Assembly: GCA_012839095.1 (NCBI GenBank)
Contig: DUOA01000127.1
Location: 48,768-112,767 of the forward strand
DNA from: Clostridiales bacterium
GTDB taxonomy: Bacteria > Bacillota > Clostridia > Caldicoprobacterales > DTU083
Direction of reading: 5' to 3'
DNA: 64,000 nt
Positions 17,555 to 26,592 of this stretch are shown here, piece after piece (the first letter of the stretch is position 1; each line of letters starts with the position of its first letter). The notes under the pieces were generated by a model. It had not been told where the DNA came from, searched no databases, and saw only the letters and a program-made list of their open reading frames with translations. A program made the translations under genes and the position numbers.

Positions 17555-18625
17555 TTGAATCAAAGAATCGCCAAGCTGGTGGCAGCTTTAGAAGAACAAC
17601 AAATTGATGCTGCTATCATATCAGAAAAAAACAACCTTAGATACTTTTCCGGTTTTACCGCAGAGGAAGCTCTATTGCTGATTCATCACTCTGCCCGTTA
17701 CCTTATTACGGACTTCAGGTACATCGAACAGGCTCAAATTGAATGTCCTGATTTTGAGATAGTGGATGCACCAGGTACAAAGACGGGTCCTTTTTTGAGG
17801 GAAACTTGCCTGTCTCTGGATGTAAAAAAACTATGGTTTGACGATAATACAATCAGTTTCCGCACTTATTCTTCCTATAAAGAGGAATTAAAGCCCATAG
17901 AATTGATTCCTGACAATGATATTCCTACTGGTTTGAGAACAATAAAAACTGCAGAAGAAGTAAATTATATAAAGAAAGCAGCTGAATTGGCCGATAAAGG
18001 GTTTGACTATATACTAACTCGCATTTGTCCCGGTATAAGTGAAAGGGAGATTGCACTGGAACTGGAGTTTTTTCTTCGGAGGAACGGAAGTGAAGGACTG
18101 GCATTCCCTATTATTGCAGCTTCAGGGAATAATGGGTCCCTTCCCCATGCCCAGCCTACTGATAAAAAATTGGAAACAGGTGAATTTCTCACACTGGATT
18201 TTGGATGTGTTGTAGGCGGCTATTGCTCTGACATGACCAGAACCATCGCACTGGGTGAACCGGAACAAGAGCTGCGGGAAATATACCAGATTACACTTGA
18301 TGCTCAGCAGAAGGCTTTGGATATCATAGGACCGGGCTTGACCGGCAAAGAGGTGGACAAACAAGCCCGGGATCACATATATTCAAAAGGTTATGGTGAG
18401 CATTTCGGACACGGATTAGGGCATGGTGTTGGATTGAATGTTCATGAGGCTCCCAGACTTTCAATGCGGGGCGATAAGATTTTGAAGCCCGGTATGGTGG
18501 TGTCCGTAGAACCCGGTATTTATCTGCCAGGTAAAGGAGGCGTACGAATCGAGGATCTGGTTGTTATAACAGAAACCGGATATGAGAATCTTGTGTATTC
18601 CGAAAAGGAACTTATTATATTATAA
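17555..18625 (+). CDS. M24 metallopeptidase, Xaa-Pro aminopeptidase type
   Basis: The enzyme removes N-terminal residues preceding proline. The N-terminal creatinase-like domain (about 1-130) is followed by a pita-bread catalytic domain with the dinuclear metal ligands: Asp in LDFGCVVGGYCSDMTRT, His in HGLGHGVGLNVHE, and two Glu residues in SVEPGIYLPGKGGVRIED. The TTG at 17555 is preferred because GGAGG (17542-17546) precedes it by 8 bases; the ATG at 17540 overlaps the ribosome site. The gene sits immediately before efp, as in many Bacillota, where a PepP-like peptidase may act on Pro-containing peptides. Confidence 0.9.
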   Translation: MNQRIAKLVAALEEQQIDAAIISEKNNLRYFSGFTAEEALLLIHHSARYLITDFRYIEQAQIECPDFEIVDAPGTKTGPFLRETCLSLDVKKLWFDDNTISFRTYSSYKEELKPIELIPDNDIPTGLRTIKTAEEVNYIKKAAELADKGFDYILTRICPGISEREIALELEFFLRRNGSEGLAFPIIAASGNNGSLPHAQPTDKKLETGEFLTLDFGCVVGGYCSDMTRTIALGEPEQELREIYQITLDAQQKALDIIGPGLTGKEVDKQARDHIYSKGYGEHFGHGLGHGVGLNVHEAPRLSMRGDKILKPGMVVSVEPGIYLPGKGGVRIEDLVVITETGYENLVYSEKELIIL

Positions 18626-18660
18626 TTCTATATTATACGTTTAGATGAAAGGATGATTTG

Positions 18661-19218
18661 ATGATTTCAGCAGGTGATTTCAGAAAGGGCTTAACTGTGG
18701 AAATTGATAATGTGGTATTTATGATAGTAGATTTCCAGCATGTAAAACCGGGTAAAGGTGCAGCATTTGTCAGAACCAAACTGAAAAACATAATGACCGG
18801 GGGTGTGCTGGAAAGGACATTCAGTCCAACCGACAAGCTTCCCAGAGCGCATGTGGAAACCAAGGAAATGCAATATCTGTACAACGATGGCTCCCTGTAT
18901 TATTTTATGGATATGGATACTTATGAACAGATCCCTCTTAACCGCTCCCAGGTAGAGGATGCCATGCAGTATGTTAAGGAGAACTCCAATGTGATCATCA
19001 AGTTCTTTAAGGGAGCTGCCTTCTCAGTGGAGCCTCCCAATTTTGTGGAGCTGGAAGTTACACAAACTGAACCCGGTTTTAAGGGGGATACGGCGACCGG
19101 AGGAAACAAGCCTGCTACTCTGGAAACAGGTGCTTTGATTCAAGTTCCTTTGTTTATCGACATTGGTGATGTTGTTCGGGTTGATACCCGCACAGGGGAA
19201 TATATGGAAAGAATCTGA
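18661..19218 (+). CDS. efp: Translation elongation factor P
   Basis: EF-P binds stalled ribosomes and promotes peptide bond formation at polyproline stretches. The 185-residue protein has the three-domain layout, with the loop KPGKGAAF carrying the tip Lys near residue 32 and C-terminal TGEYMERI. The ATG at 18661 is preferred over TTG at 18658. No epmA or epmB modification gene is seen nearby. Confidence 0.95.
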   Translation: MISAGDFRKGLTVEIDNVVFMIVDFQHVKPGKGAAFVRTKLKNIMTGGVLERTFSPTDKLPRAHVETKEMQYLYNDGSLYYFMDMDTYEQIPLNRSQVEDAMQYVKENSNVIIKFFKGAAFSVEPPNFVELEVTQTEPGFKGDTATGGNKPATLETGALIQVPLFIDIGDVVRVDTRTGEYMERI

Positions 19219-19283
19219 CAGCATGATGGATAAAATCATGCATAATGGTAAAACCTATCAGGGGAAGAAAAGGAGGCATAAAC

Positions 19284-19685
19284 ATGTTTGATCTGAGCGA
19301 GAAAGTATCCTATATTCGCGGACTGGCAGAAGGCATGGGGCTGGATATGGAGACCAATGAAGGAAAGCTCCTGTCTCATATCATTGATGTACTGAGCGAT
19401 ATGGCTCAAGCCATAATTGAACTGGATGCTGCGCAAGCAGAGATAGAAGAATATCTGGAAACCATCGATGAGGATTTGGCGGATATGGAAAATGCAGTCT
19501 TCGAAAAAGATGATGAGGACGATGACGAAAATACCTATTATATTGAAGTTGAGTGCCCTCACTGTCACGAAACGGTCTTTTTTGATGAGGATATTTTTGA
19601 TGACGATAACGACATTGTTTGCCCAAACTGCAGTGAAACCATATATTCTGAGGATGAATACAATAAGGAAAGTGATCCGGACTAA
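19284..19685 (+). CDS. Acidic CD1247-type protein with a zinc-ribbon C terminus
   Basis: The ATG at 19284 follows AAAGGAGG. The 133-residue protein has an N-terminal helical domain (FDLSEKVSYIRGLAEGMGLD) typical of a clostridial family named after CD1247. A highly acidic linker (EKDDEDDDEN) leads to a C-terminal zinc ribbon formed by CPHC and CPNC. Its biochemical function is not known to me. It lies between efp and spoIIIAA, and a terminator follows it. Confidence 0.75.
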   Translation: MFDLSEKVSYIRGLAEGMGLDMETNEGKLLSHIIDVLSDMAQAIIELDAAQAEIEEYLETIDEDLADMENAVFEKDDEDDDENTYYIEVECPHCHETVFFDEDIFDDDNDIVCPNCSETIYSEDEYNKESDPD

Positions 19686-19762
19686 TCCTGGCTGTTCCTG
19701 GACGGACAGAAGAGTTTTACCTTAACCCATTTCATATGTGTTTGGATTGAAATATACATATC

Positions 19763-19800
19763 AAAAAACATGGACTACTACTTGTCCATGTTTTTTTATT
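19763..19800 (+). terminator. Rho-independent terminator before the spoIIIA operon
   Basis: AACATGGAC and GTCCATGTT form a stem, extended by A/T pairs, and are followed by TTTTTTTATT. It separates the efp unit from spoIIIAA. Confidence 0.85.
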
Positions 19801-19807
19801 TTGTGGT

Positions 19808-19835
19808 GATATTTGGGATAAGCCTTTCATAAGTA
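19808..19835 (+). promoter_or_regulatory. Candidate sigma-E promoter of spoIIIA
   Basis: GATATT (19808-19813) and CATAAGTA (19828-19835) are separated by 14 bases and resemble sigma-E -35 and -10 elements. The spoIIIA operon is sigma-E dependent in Bacillus subtilis. The -10 match is partial. Confidence 0.4.
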
Positions 19836-19860
19836 TAGATTAAGCGAAGGAGGTAGCTGT

Positions 19861-20859
19861 ATGACCTTATTACCACAGATGAAGGATTCCACACTGGAAT
19901 GGCAGGAAGCAATTTTCGAAACGCTTCCTGATACCATTCGGAAAATCATCCGTAGCCTGCCTGTCCCCCTAATTCAGGATATGGAAGAAATCAATATTAG
20001 GGAGAATCGTCCCTTAATGGTTTACAGCCGGGGGAGAGACTATTTTGTGTGCCCTGATGGAAGTGTCTGTACGCATCTGGAAAGAGCTTACATTGTTACT
20101 GCAGATGATACCCGAGAACTTATGCAATTAATTTCAGATTACTCCATTTATGCGTTTGACGAGGAAATACAGAATGGGTATATCACGCTGAGGGGCGGGC
20201 ATCGGGTAGGAATAACCGGTAAAACAGTGTTGGATAAGGGACAAATCAGAACCATGAAACACATCAACTCCTTCAATATACGTATTTCCAAAGAAGTTAT
20301 AGGTGCAGCAAACAAAATTATGCCCTTTCTGTTGTCAGGAAAAAAGGTGTACCATACCCTGGTTCTTTCTCCTCCGCAGATGGGAAAAACTACATTGCTG
20401 CGTGATATTGCCAGAAATCTCAGTGATGGATTCCCTGGTTACAGGGGTGTAAAGGTAGGAATAGTAGATGAGCGCTCTGAAATTGCCGGCTGCTGGTATG
20501 GTCTGCCCCAGAGGCAGGTAGGCATTCGCACTGATGTTTTGGACAGTTGTCCCAAGGCTGCAGGCATTATGATGATGATTCGCTCCATGTCACCGAGAAT
20601 AATACTGACGGATGAGATAGGCAGGCCTGAGGATGCTGCTGCTATTGAGGAAGCTTTGAATGCAGGCATCACCATCATAACATCAGCACATGCAGCTGAT
20701 CTGCAGGATGCCTTGGCCAGGCCCTTCCTCTCCAGGATATTGGAGAGAAGAATATTCGAAAGAATAGCCGTATTGGGCGATTCTCTCGGTGTTGGAACCC
20801 TGGAAAAAATCTATGCAGAAGATTATTCCAGCCAACTTCTGAACAGGCCCATTCGTTGA
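19861..20859 (+). CDS. spoIIIAA: Stage III sporulation protein AA (secretion-type ATPase)
   Basis: SpoIIIAA is the cytoplasmic ATPase of the mother-cell channel complex linking to SpoIIQ (or its analogue) in the forespore. The 332-residue protein has a degenerate-looking but complete P-loop, SPPQMGKTTLLRD, near residue 175, a Walker B-like PRIILTDEIGRPED and TSAHAADLQDAL. Start ATG follows AAGGAGG at 19852. It is the first of eight co-directional spoIIIA genes. Confidence 0.95.
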   Translation: MTLLPQMKDSTLEWQEAIFETLPDTIRKIIRSLPVPLIQDMEEINIRENRPLMVYSRGRDYFVCPDGSVCTHLERAYIVTADDTRELMQLISDYSIYAFDEEIQNGYITLRGGHRVGITGKTVLDKGQIRTMKHINSFNIRISKEVIGAANKIMPFLLSGKKVYHTLVLSPPQMGKTTLLRDIARNLSDGFPGYRGVKVGIVDERSEIAGCWYGLPQRQVGIRTDVLDSCPKAAGIMMMIRSMSPRIILTDEIGRPEDAAAIEEALNAGITIITSAHAADLQDALARPFLSRILERRIFERIAVLGDSLGVGTLEKIYAEDYSSQLLNRPIR

Positions 20860-20874
20860 AAAGGAAGATGCTAT

Positions 20875-21396
20875 ATGCTTATAAAGCTCATTAACAGCGG
20901 TGTTATTGTTCTGTGCTCCACCCTTATCGGGTTGGAAATATCGAAAAGATACGCTTTCCGTACAAGAGAATTGAGTGCTTTACAAGGGGCTTTGTCCCGG
21001 CTGGAAACTGAAATAATCCATTATGCCTCCCGCCTTCCGGATGCATTGGTTCGTATCGGAGAATCAATTGGAGGTGGTACCGGAAAGCTGTTCCATAAGA
21101 CTGGAGAATTACTTTCTCTAAAGAAAAAATTTACCGTATCAGAGGCCTGGTGCTCTTCGCTGGAGGAGCTGAAGAAAGAACTATATTTACAACAAGAGGA
21201 CATGGATATACTTCGCAGATTTGGTGATCAGCTGGGAAGCAGTGACAGGGAAGGACAAGTCAGGTTTATCAGGCTTACATTACAGCAGTTGCGTGAAGAA
21301 GAACAAAAAGCTAGGGCAGTTCGTGAAAAGTATGAGAAGATGTATCGAAGCCTGGGTTTACTCGTTGGAATTGCTCTGGCCATTATTTTGTTTTGA
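20875..21396 (+). CDS. spoIIIAB: Stage III sporulation protein AB
   Basis: The 173-residue protein has hydrophobic segments at both ends (IVLCSTLIGLEIS and LGLLVGIALAIILF) enclosing a helical domain, as in GspF-like SpoIIIAB. The central stretch RTRELSALQGALSRLETEI is typical. It follows spoIIIAA by 15 bases and probably anchors the ATPase at the mother-cell membrane. Confidence 0.9.
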   Translation: MLIKLINSGVIVLCSTLIGLEISKRYAFRTRELSALQGALSRLETEIIHYASRLPDALVRIGESIGGGTGKLFHKTGELLSLKKKFTVSEAWCSSLEELKKELYLQQEDMDILRRFGDQLGSSDREGQVRFIRLTLQQLREEEQKARAVREKYEKMYRSLGLLVGIALAIILF

Positions 21397-21411
21397 ATGG
21401 AGGAACAGCAG

Positions 21412-21609
21412 ATGAATGTGGATCTTATTTTTAAAATTGCAGCTGTTGGAATTCTGGTTGCTGTCATCAATCAGGTGCTTCTGAAAGCCGGCCGGGAGGA
21501 AATGGCTATGATGACTACATTGACTGGAATTGTTATAGTCTTGCTTATGGTTGTCAACCTGATTAATCAGCTGTTTCAAAGCATCAAGTCAATTTTTAAG
21601 CTGTATTAA
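21412..21609 (+). CDS. spoIIIAC: Stage III sporulation protein AC
   Basis: This 65-residue protein is nearly all membrane helix, with two hydrophobic segments (LIFKIAAVGILVAVINQVLL and TGIVIVLLMVVNLI). The ATG at 21412 is chosen because GGAGG at 21399-21403 is well spaced; the ATG at 21397 overlaps the site. Length and order identify SpoIIIAC. Confidence 0.9.
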   Translation: MNVDLIFKIAAVGILVAVINQVLLKAGREEMAMMTTLTGIVIVLLMVVNLINQLFQSIKSIFKLY

Positions 21610-21675
21610 AGATAACTGACCATATCGGAAGTAAAAACTGAGTGATAATACACAGCTTTGTTCGAAGGTGATTTT

Positions 21676-22062
21676 ATGAGTATACTGCAAATAACTGCCA
21701 TTGGTCTGGTTGCAGCCCTGCTGATAATGATTGTCAAGCAGCAGAGACCTGATATCGCATTGATAATCGCTTTGGCAGCGGGTTCCATACTTTTAATCAT
21801 GATGCTGGGCAATATAAAAGTCATTGTTTCCACCATAGAGGATATGGCAAGGAAAGCCAGTCTTGACTCTGTTTATCTGGCTACTGTATTAAAAGTAGTC
21901 GGAATCGCCTATATTGCTGAATTTGGTTCGCAAATCTGCAAAGACTCAGGGGAGGGGACCATTGCATCCAAAATAGAGTTGGGGGGGAAAATACTGGTTA
22001 TGATTTTAGCCTTGCCGATTCTGACAGCATTAATGGAGGCTGTTCTTAATATACTTCCATAG
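21676..22062 (+). CDS. spoIIIAD: Stage III sporulation protein AD
   Basis: The 128-residue protein has about three to four membrane helices and is related to SpoIIIAC. The start at 21676 follows AAGGTGA; a TTG at 21658 lies upstream of that site. The stretch LKVVGIAYIAEFGSQICKDSGEG is characteristic of SpoIIIAD. It precedes spoIIIAE by 15 bases. Confidence 0.9.
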   Translation: MSILQITAIGLVAALLIMIVKQQRPDIALIIALAAGSILLIMMLGNIKVIVSTIEDMARKASLDSVYLATVLKVVGIAYIAEFGSQICKDSGEGTIASKIELGGKILVMILALPILTALMEAVLNILP

Positions 22063-22077
22063 GGAAGGAGAACACTG

Positions 22078-23265
22078 ATGAAAAGAAAGCTGTTTATTCT
22101 GGTTCTTGCATTTCTGCTGTTGCCTTCAAAGACCCTGGCAGCTCAGCAGGAATCAAAAGACTGGTACGAAAGTATGGAGTATTTGATAAATGATCAACTG
22201 AATAACCTGGATGTCAGTAGTTGGGAGCCCTTCTTGAAGTATATTCAGGAAGACAGCTCTGGTGTCATTGGAAAGAAAACAGCAGGAGAGTTGATAAGAG
22301 AGTTGATTGCCGGAAAGTTCAGCTTTACCTGGCAGGATATTTTTCACTCTGTTCTTTATGCCTTTTTTTATGAATTTCAGTTGAATCTGATGCTGATGGC
22401 TAAGATTATCGGAATAGCTGTACTTTGCAGCATTCTTCGCAGCATGGCTGATTCTTTCCAGAACTCTTCAGTCGGAGAAGTAGGATATTTTGTCTGCTAT
22501 AGTGTCGTTATCATACTTATTATTCAAAGTATGATTTCTGTTTTGACAGTGGGTAAGACAAGCGTTGACAGAATGTCCGGGTTTATGCAGATCTTGTTCC
22601 CAATCCTTTTGGGGCTCCTTACCGCCATGGGGAATTTTGCGTCCGTTGCTGTAATGCAGCCAGCTGTTGGTGTCCTGGTAGGAACCGCCGGGTCCATACT
22701 GTCTCATATTGTATTTCCTCTGATTTCGCTTTCAGCTGTTATTACTATTGTAAATCATATAGGAAGCAGAATACAGCTCCATAGTCTGGGGAAATTGCTG
22801 AACAATTTGTGTATTTGGGTGCTTTCGTTTGTATTTACCATATTTATTGGAGTCCTGACAATTCAAGGTGCCATGACTGCATCATTTGATGGGATTTCCA
22901 TACGTACAGCCAAATTTGCCATGGATACATTTGTTCCTATAGTTGGAAAGATGCTTTCTCAGTCATTGGATGCCGTTATCGGATGCTCCTTGTTGTTGAA
23001 AAATGCTGTGGGGACAGCAGGGCTTATTATAATAGGGCTCCTTTCCATGGCTCCTGCAGTGAAGATTTTTACCCTGATGTTTCTTTACAAACTCTCAGGC
23101 TCCTTACTGGAACCAATTACAGATAAGCGCATTGCGGATTGCCTCAATGGAACAGGAAATGTTTTGCTCGTTCTGCTTGTTACCGTACTTGGTATTGCTC
23201 TAATGTTTTTCTTAACGACAGCTCTGATGATTGCTGCAGGGAATACTGCTGTAATGCTGAGGTGA
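22078..23265 (+). CDS. spoIIIAE: Stage III sporulation protein AE
   Basis: The 395-residue polytopic membrane protein starts with a cleavable-looking signal (LFILVLAFLLLPSKTLAAQ). About seven membrane helices follow after an N-terminal extracytoplasmic region of about 80 residues. The motif LLGLLTAMGNFASVAVMQP and the C-terminal NGTGNVLLVLLVTV match SpoIIIAE, a core membrane channel component of the complex. Confidence 0.92.
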   Translation: MKRKLFILVLAFLLLPSKTLAAQQESKDWYESMEYLINDQLNNLDVSSWEPFLKYIQEDSSGVIGKKTAGELIRELIAGKFSFTWQDIFHSVLYAFFYEFQLNLMLMAKIIGIAVLCSILRSMADSFQNSSVGEVGYFVCYSVVIILIIQSMISVLTVGKTSVDRMSGFMQILFPILLGLLTAMGNFASVAVMQPAVGVLVGTAGSILSHIVFPLISLSAVITIVNHIGSRIQLHSLGKLLNNLCIWVLSFVFTIFIGVLTIQGAMTASFDGISIRTAKFAMDTFVPIVGKMLSQSLDAVIGCSLLLKNAVGTAGLIIIGLLSMAPAVKIFTLMFLYKLSGSLLEPITDKRIADCLNGTGNVLLVLLVTVLGIALMFFLTTALMIAAGNTAVMLR

Positions 23266-23274
23266 AATATTAAC

Positions 23275-23859
23275 ATGAAGACAATCATTGGTGAATGGAT
23301 TGTCAACCTGGTTATCATAGCCATATTGGCTGTCTTGATGGATATGATCCTGCCAAACGGGAATATGAAAAAATATACCGGACTCTTGTTCGGCCTGATT
23401 ATTCTTATTATGTTTTTACAGCCATTACTGCAACTAATTGGCCAAGCATCGGATTTGGAAGTAGGAATTTTTCAAAATTATCTAACTCAGTCCAGTGAAG
23501 CTGCAGCTTTTTACAGCAACCAAACTGAAAAAAGCCAGAGAGAAAACCTGGAGCAAATTGTAAAAGAAAACCTGGAAAAGGATTTGGAAATGGAACTGCA
23601 GTACAGGGGGAATTTAGACAATGTAAAAGTCAACATTGTCTTTGACCAGGTAAATGGAGCATACAATTTTTCAGAAATTAAGTATATTGAAGTTACAGCT
23701 TCCCTGAAAAGTCAGCAGATATGGATTGATCCCGTCATAATCGGACGGGATAAAAAAACAAGTGACATTATGGTGGATGACATAGTGATGGGGTTGAAGG
23801 AATACATATCTCAGCTCTATGACATAGATTCTGACAGTATTTATATTAAAGGATATTGA
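23275..23859 (+). CDS. spoIIIAF: Stage III sporulation protein AF
   Basis: Two membrane helices lie at the N terminus (residues 6-25 and 35-55). They are followed by a coiled region and a small alpha/beta domain resembling the ring-building motifs of secretion systems (LDNVKVNIVFDQVNGAY). At 194 residues it fits SpoIIIAF. It overlaps or abuts the spoIIIAG unit, whose ribosome site GAAGGAG lies just after its stop. Confidence 0.88.
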   Translation: MKTIIGEWIVNLVIIAILAVLMDMILPNGNMKKYTGLLFGLIILIMFLQPLLQLIGQASDLEVGIFQNYLTQSSEAAAFYSNQTEKSQRENLEQIVKENLEKDLEMELQYRGNLDNVKVNIVFDQVNGAYNFSEIKYIEVTASLKSQQIWIDPVIIGRDKKTSDIMVDDIVMGLKEYISQLYDIDSDSIYIKGY

Positions 23860-23882
23860 GTAAATTTGAAGGAGTGAGTAAT

Positions 23883-24488
23883 ATGGAAAAGCTTTCTTAT
23901 GGCAGAATTTTTCTTAATAGACTAAAAAAAATCCAAAATATTGAGTATTTTATTTTTATATTGGCCATAGCAATAATAATAGGCTTGTTTGGCAACTGGT
24001 TTCTCCCAGCAGATAAAGATCAGGAAGTTGGTTCAGTTCAGGAATCGGACAGAAGTGAAGTTCCTGCTCCGCAGGAAGCAAAGGGCGAGGATCTTGAATA
24101 CCGTCTGCAGCAGGTATTATCTGCAATCAAGGGTGCTGGAAGAACTGAGGTAATGATTACTTATAAATCAGGAAAGGAGCTGATTCCTGCTATGAATACT
24201 ACCGTATCCAATATCGAAACAGAAGAACAGGACAGCAGTGGAGGAATTCGTAGAGTGAGTCAAAGCGATACCAACAGTCAACTTGTAAACATGACTACAT
24301 CAGAGGGGTCGAAGCCTCTGATAACAAGGGAAAATCAACCCGAGATATTAGGCGTCATAGTGGTAGCTGAAGGGGCTGGGGATATTCAGGTAAGGATGGA
24401 ACTGCAGAAAGCCGTCCAAACAGTACTGGGGGTCCGCTCCAATCAGGTGGATATTTTTGTTATGGAAGACAACGAGGTGAGGAGATGA
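23883..24488 (+). CDS. spoIIIAG: Stage III sporulation protein AG
   Basis: The ATG at 23883 follows GAAGGAG. The 201-residue protein has one membrane helix (about 22-42) and an extracellular ring-building domain (EYRLQQVLSAIKGAGRTEV, then EILGVIVVAEGAGDIQVR). SpoIIIAG forms the large ring of the channel in the intermembrane space. It overlaps spoIIIAH by 4 bases. Confidence 0.92.
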   Translation: MEKLSYGRIFLNRLKKIQNIEYFIFILAIAIIIGLFGNWFLPADKDQEVGSVQESDRSEVPAPQEAKGEDLEYRLQQVLSAIKGAGRTEVMITYKSGKELIPAMNTTVSNIETEEQDSSGGIRRVSQSDTNSQLVNMTTSEGSKPLITRENQPEILGVIVVAEGAGDIQVRMELQKAVQTVLGVRSNQVDIFVMEDNEVRR

Positions 24489-25129
24489 GAAAATTGTTGA
24501 TAATTCGCAGGAAGAATATTATTGTAGGCTTGCTGGTGATTCTATTGATCATTACCGGGTACCTGAATTTTCGGTTTAATCAGAATGCGGCTCCGGCAGT
24601 AAATCCCAAGGATAACAAGACTTCGGAAGCAGATACGGATGAGAATCCTCAGACCGGCAGCCATGGGAACAAGGGACAGGGGGAAGCAGATGAAAATCAT
24701 TTAACCTCGGGAGGAAAAATTACCGTTACGGATTTGGATGAATCCCCCGGTGAGGAATCTTCACAGGCAGCATCCTCCAGTGCAGCATTTTTCAGAGACT
24801 ATAGATTTGAAAGAAAACAAAACAGAAGCAAGGAAGTGGAATATATTAATTCTGTAATTAATAATCCCAATTCCGATCCGGAGATGATAAAGGAAGCGCA
24901 GATGCAGCTGCTGGAAATCACTGAAAACATGGAAGCGGAAATGTCAATAGAGAACCTTATAAAAGCAAAAGGTTTCCGGGATGCAATTGTAATTATTCAC
25001 AGGGATAATGTCAACGTGATTGTTGACAAGGCTGAACTGGTTCCGGAAGAAGTAGCCATGATTTTGGATATAGTGAGAAGAGAATCAGGCAAAGAAGTTG
25101 AAAACATAAAAATAATACCCAAGATTTGA
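24485..25129 (+). CDS. spoIIIAH: Stage III sporulation protein AH
   Basis: SpoIIIAH spans the mother-cell membrane once (residues 13-27) and docks on the forespore channel protein. A low-complexity acidic linker (about 38-105) leads to the YscJ/FliF-like ring domain, with EAQMQLLEITENMEAEMSIE and GFRDAIVIIHRDNVNVIV. The linker is longer than the minimal domain needs. No SpoIIQ-type partner gene is found in the window. Confidence 0.92.
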   Translation: MRKLLIIRRKNIIVGLLVILLIITGYLNFRFNQNAAPAVNPKDNKTSEADTDENPQTGSHGNKGQGEADENHLTSGGKITVTDLDESPGEESSQAASSSAAFFRDYRFERKQNRSKEVEYINSVINNPNSDPEMIKEAQMQLLEITENMEAEMSIENLIKAKGFRDAIVIIHRDNVNVIVDKAELVPEEVAMILDIVRRESGKEVENIKIIPKI

Positions 25130-25149
25130 ATGAAATGGAATAGAACTAT

Positions 25150-25178
25150 TTGTAAATATACATCTTCTTTGGTATAAT
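25150..25178 (+). promoter_or_regulatory. Sigma-A-type promoter for the Asp23 gene
   Basis: TTGTAA (25150-25155) and TATAAT (25173-25178) are spaced by 17 bases, in the gap after spoIIIAH. Confidence 0.55.
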
Positions 25179-25212
25179 AAAAACACAAATTATGGAATGG
25201 GAGGTGGAAGTG

Positions 25213-25602
25213 TTGACGCAACAAACTTCCGAAGATTATGGCAAGGTGACATTTGCTGATGAGGTAGTAGCCATCATAGCCGGCCTTGCAGCTACCGAAA
25301 TTCCGGGTGTAGCGGCTATGAGCGGAGGCATCGCCGGAGGAATAGTGGAAAAGCTTGGCAGAAAGAATTTGGCAAAAGGCGTAAAGGTTGAGGTAGGCGA
25401 GAAAGAAACCGCTATTGATCTGTTTATCATAGTAGAATACGGAGTCAGGATTCCCGAATTGGCCTGGAACATTCAGGAGAATGTAAAAAAGGCAGTCGAG
25501 AATATGACTGGGCTTAATGTAATAGAGGTAAACATACATATTCAGGGTGTAAATTTCGAAAAGGAAACCAAAGCAGAAGAACCACCACCTAAAATCCGCT
25601 AG
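25213..25602 (+). CDS. Asp23/Gls24 family envelope stress protein
   Basis: The start is a TTG at 25213 behind GGGAGG; a GTG at 25210 is nearly as good. The 129-residue protein matches the Asp23 family: it begins with YGKVTFADEVVAIIAGLAAT, continues with IPGVAAMSGG, and has AIDLFIIVEYGVRIPELAWNIQENVKKAVE. Members tether to the membrane through AmaP, which is encoded immediately downstream. It is the homologue of YqhY, which in Bacillus is linked to acetyl-CoA carboxylase control. Confidence 0.88.
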   Translation: MTQQTSEDYGKVTFADEVVAIIAGLAATEIPGVAAMSGGIAGGIVEKLGRKNLAKGVKVEVGEKETAIDLFIIVEYGVRIPELAWNIQENVKKAVENMTGLNVIEVNIHIQGVNFEKETKAEEPPPKIR

Positions 25603-25606
25603 AGCA

Positions 25607-25630
25607 AACCCTCTGATTATTCAGAGGGTT
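25607..25630 (+). terminator. Hairpin between the Asp23 and AmaP genes
   Basis: A perfect 10-bp stem (AACCCTCTGA / TCAGAGGGTT) has a 4-base loop. No run of T follows, so it may be an attenuator or an mRNA-stability element rather than a full terminator. Confidence 0.5.
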
Positions 25631-25693
25631 ACTGACATTTAAACACATGATGATATTGTAAACATTCTGCTGTAATGGAAAGGAATGTAAAGT

Positions 25694-26242
25694 ATGAAAA
25701 TAAAGCTTTTTGACCGCCTTCTCCTTACCATAATGACATTAATTATTATCTTGCTTTCTCTAATTCTCCTGAGTGTCGCTCTACAGATTATCCCAGCAGC
25801 TGACATAGCTGATCTATTATCTGAAGTATCTTACGGCTGGCCTGCAATTATCCTTGGTGTCATATCCCTTGTTTTGTTTCTTGCAGGCATTCGCCTGCTG
25901 GTTGCCGGTTATGCAAGAAATAAACCACTCAGTGCTCTTTTGGCCAATACCGACTTGGGTGTAATCCGAATATCCATAAATACATTGGATACTCTCACGC
26001 AAAAAGCTGTCCGGCATTTTAAGGAAGTTAAGGAAGTAAAGAGTGTTGTTCTGGCTGACCCTGAAGGAGTGCGGGTCCAGCTCAAGATTAGTGTTCTGCC
26101 CGAAGTCGTAATGCCTGAGCTGTCAAGAAATATTCAGGAAAAGGTAAAGGAGTACGTGGAAGCCCTGTCTGGCATTCAAGTCAGAGAAGTACAGATATAT
26201 ATAGATAATCTGAGTGTTGAAAAGCAGGCCCGTGTAGATTAG
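25694..26242 (+). CDS. amaP: Alkaline shock response membrane anchor protein AmaP
   Basis: The 182-residue protein has two membrane helices (about 8-32 and 52-75) followed by a cytoplasmic Asp23-like domain (GVIRISINTLDTLTQKAVRHF). AmaP anchors Asp23 proteins to the membrane. It lies between the Asp23 gene and a DUF2273 gene, the standard order. Translation starts after GGAAAGGAATG. Confidence 0.85.
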   Translation: MKIKLFDRLLLTIMTLIIILLSLILLSVALQIIPAADIADLLSEVSYGWPAIILGVISLVLFLAGIRLLVAGYARNKPLSALLANTDLGVIRISINTLDTLTQKAVRHFKEVKEVKSVVLADPEGVRVQLKISVLPEVVMPELSRNIQEKVKEYVEALSGIQVREVQIYIDNLSVEKQARVD

Positions 26243-26252
26243 GAGGTTGGAG

Positions 26253-26495
26253 ATGAAGCATTTTCAGGAATGGCTTACAGCTGCCTTTGCCAATCACAAG
26301 GGTAAAAAGGTAGGATTCCTGTGCGGCCTGATCTTTGGAATTCTTATATTAACACTGGGCTTTTGGCGAGGCATATTTCTTACAATAACGGTCAGCCTTG
26401 GTTGCTGGCTGGGCAGCTTCCATGACAGAAAAGAGAGTTTTCTTGCTTTTTTGGAAAAGATTATACCAGACGGAGTACGAAATAAGATGTCATGA
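26253..26495 (+). CDS. Small DUF2273-type membrane protein
   Basis: The ATG at 26253 is correctly spaced from AGGAGG (26241-26246). The 80-residue protein has two closely spaced hydrophobic segments (VGFLCGLIFGILILTLGFW and GIFLTITVSLGCWLG), as in DUF2273 proteins that accompany Asp23 and AmaP. Function is unknown; a role in the same membrane complex is inferred from context. Confidence 0.75.
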   Translation: MKHFQEWLTAAFANHKGKKVGFLCGLIFGILILTLGFWRGIFLTITVSLGCWLGSFHDRKESFLAFLEKIIPDGVRNKMS

Positions 26496-26592
26496 AACAC
26501 CGATTTGTCAGACAAAGAAGATACCTTTTGACTGAAGCAGAAACAAAAGAAGTACAAACTTAACAATCAGTTAATAAAGGCAGGAGGGCAGA

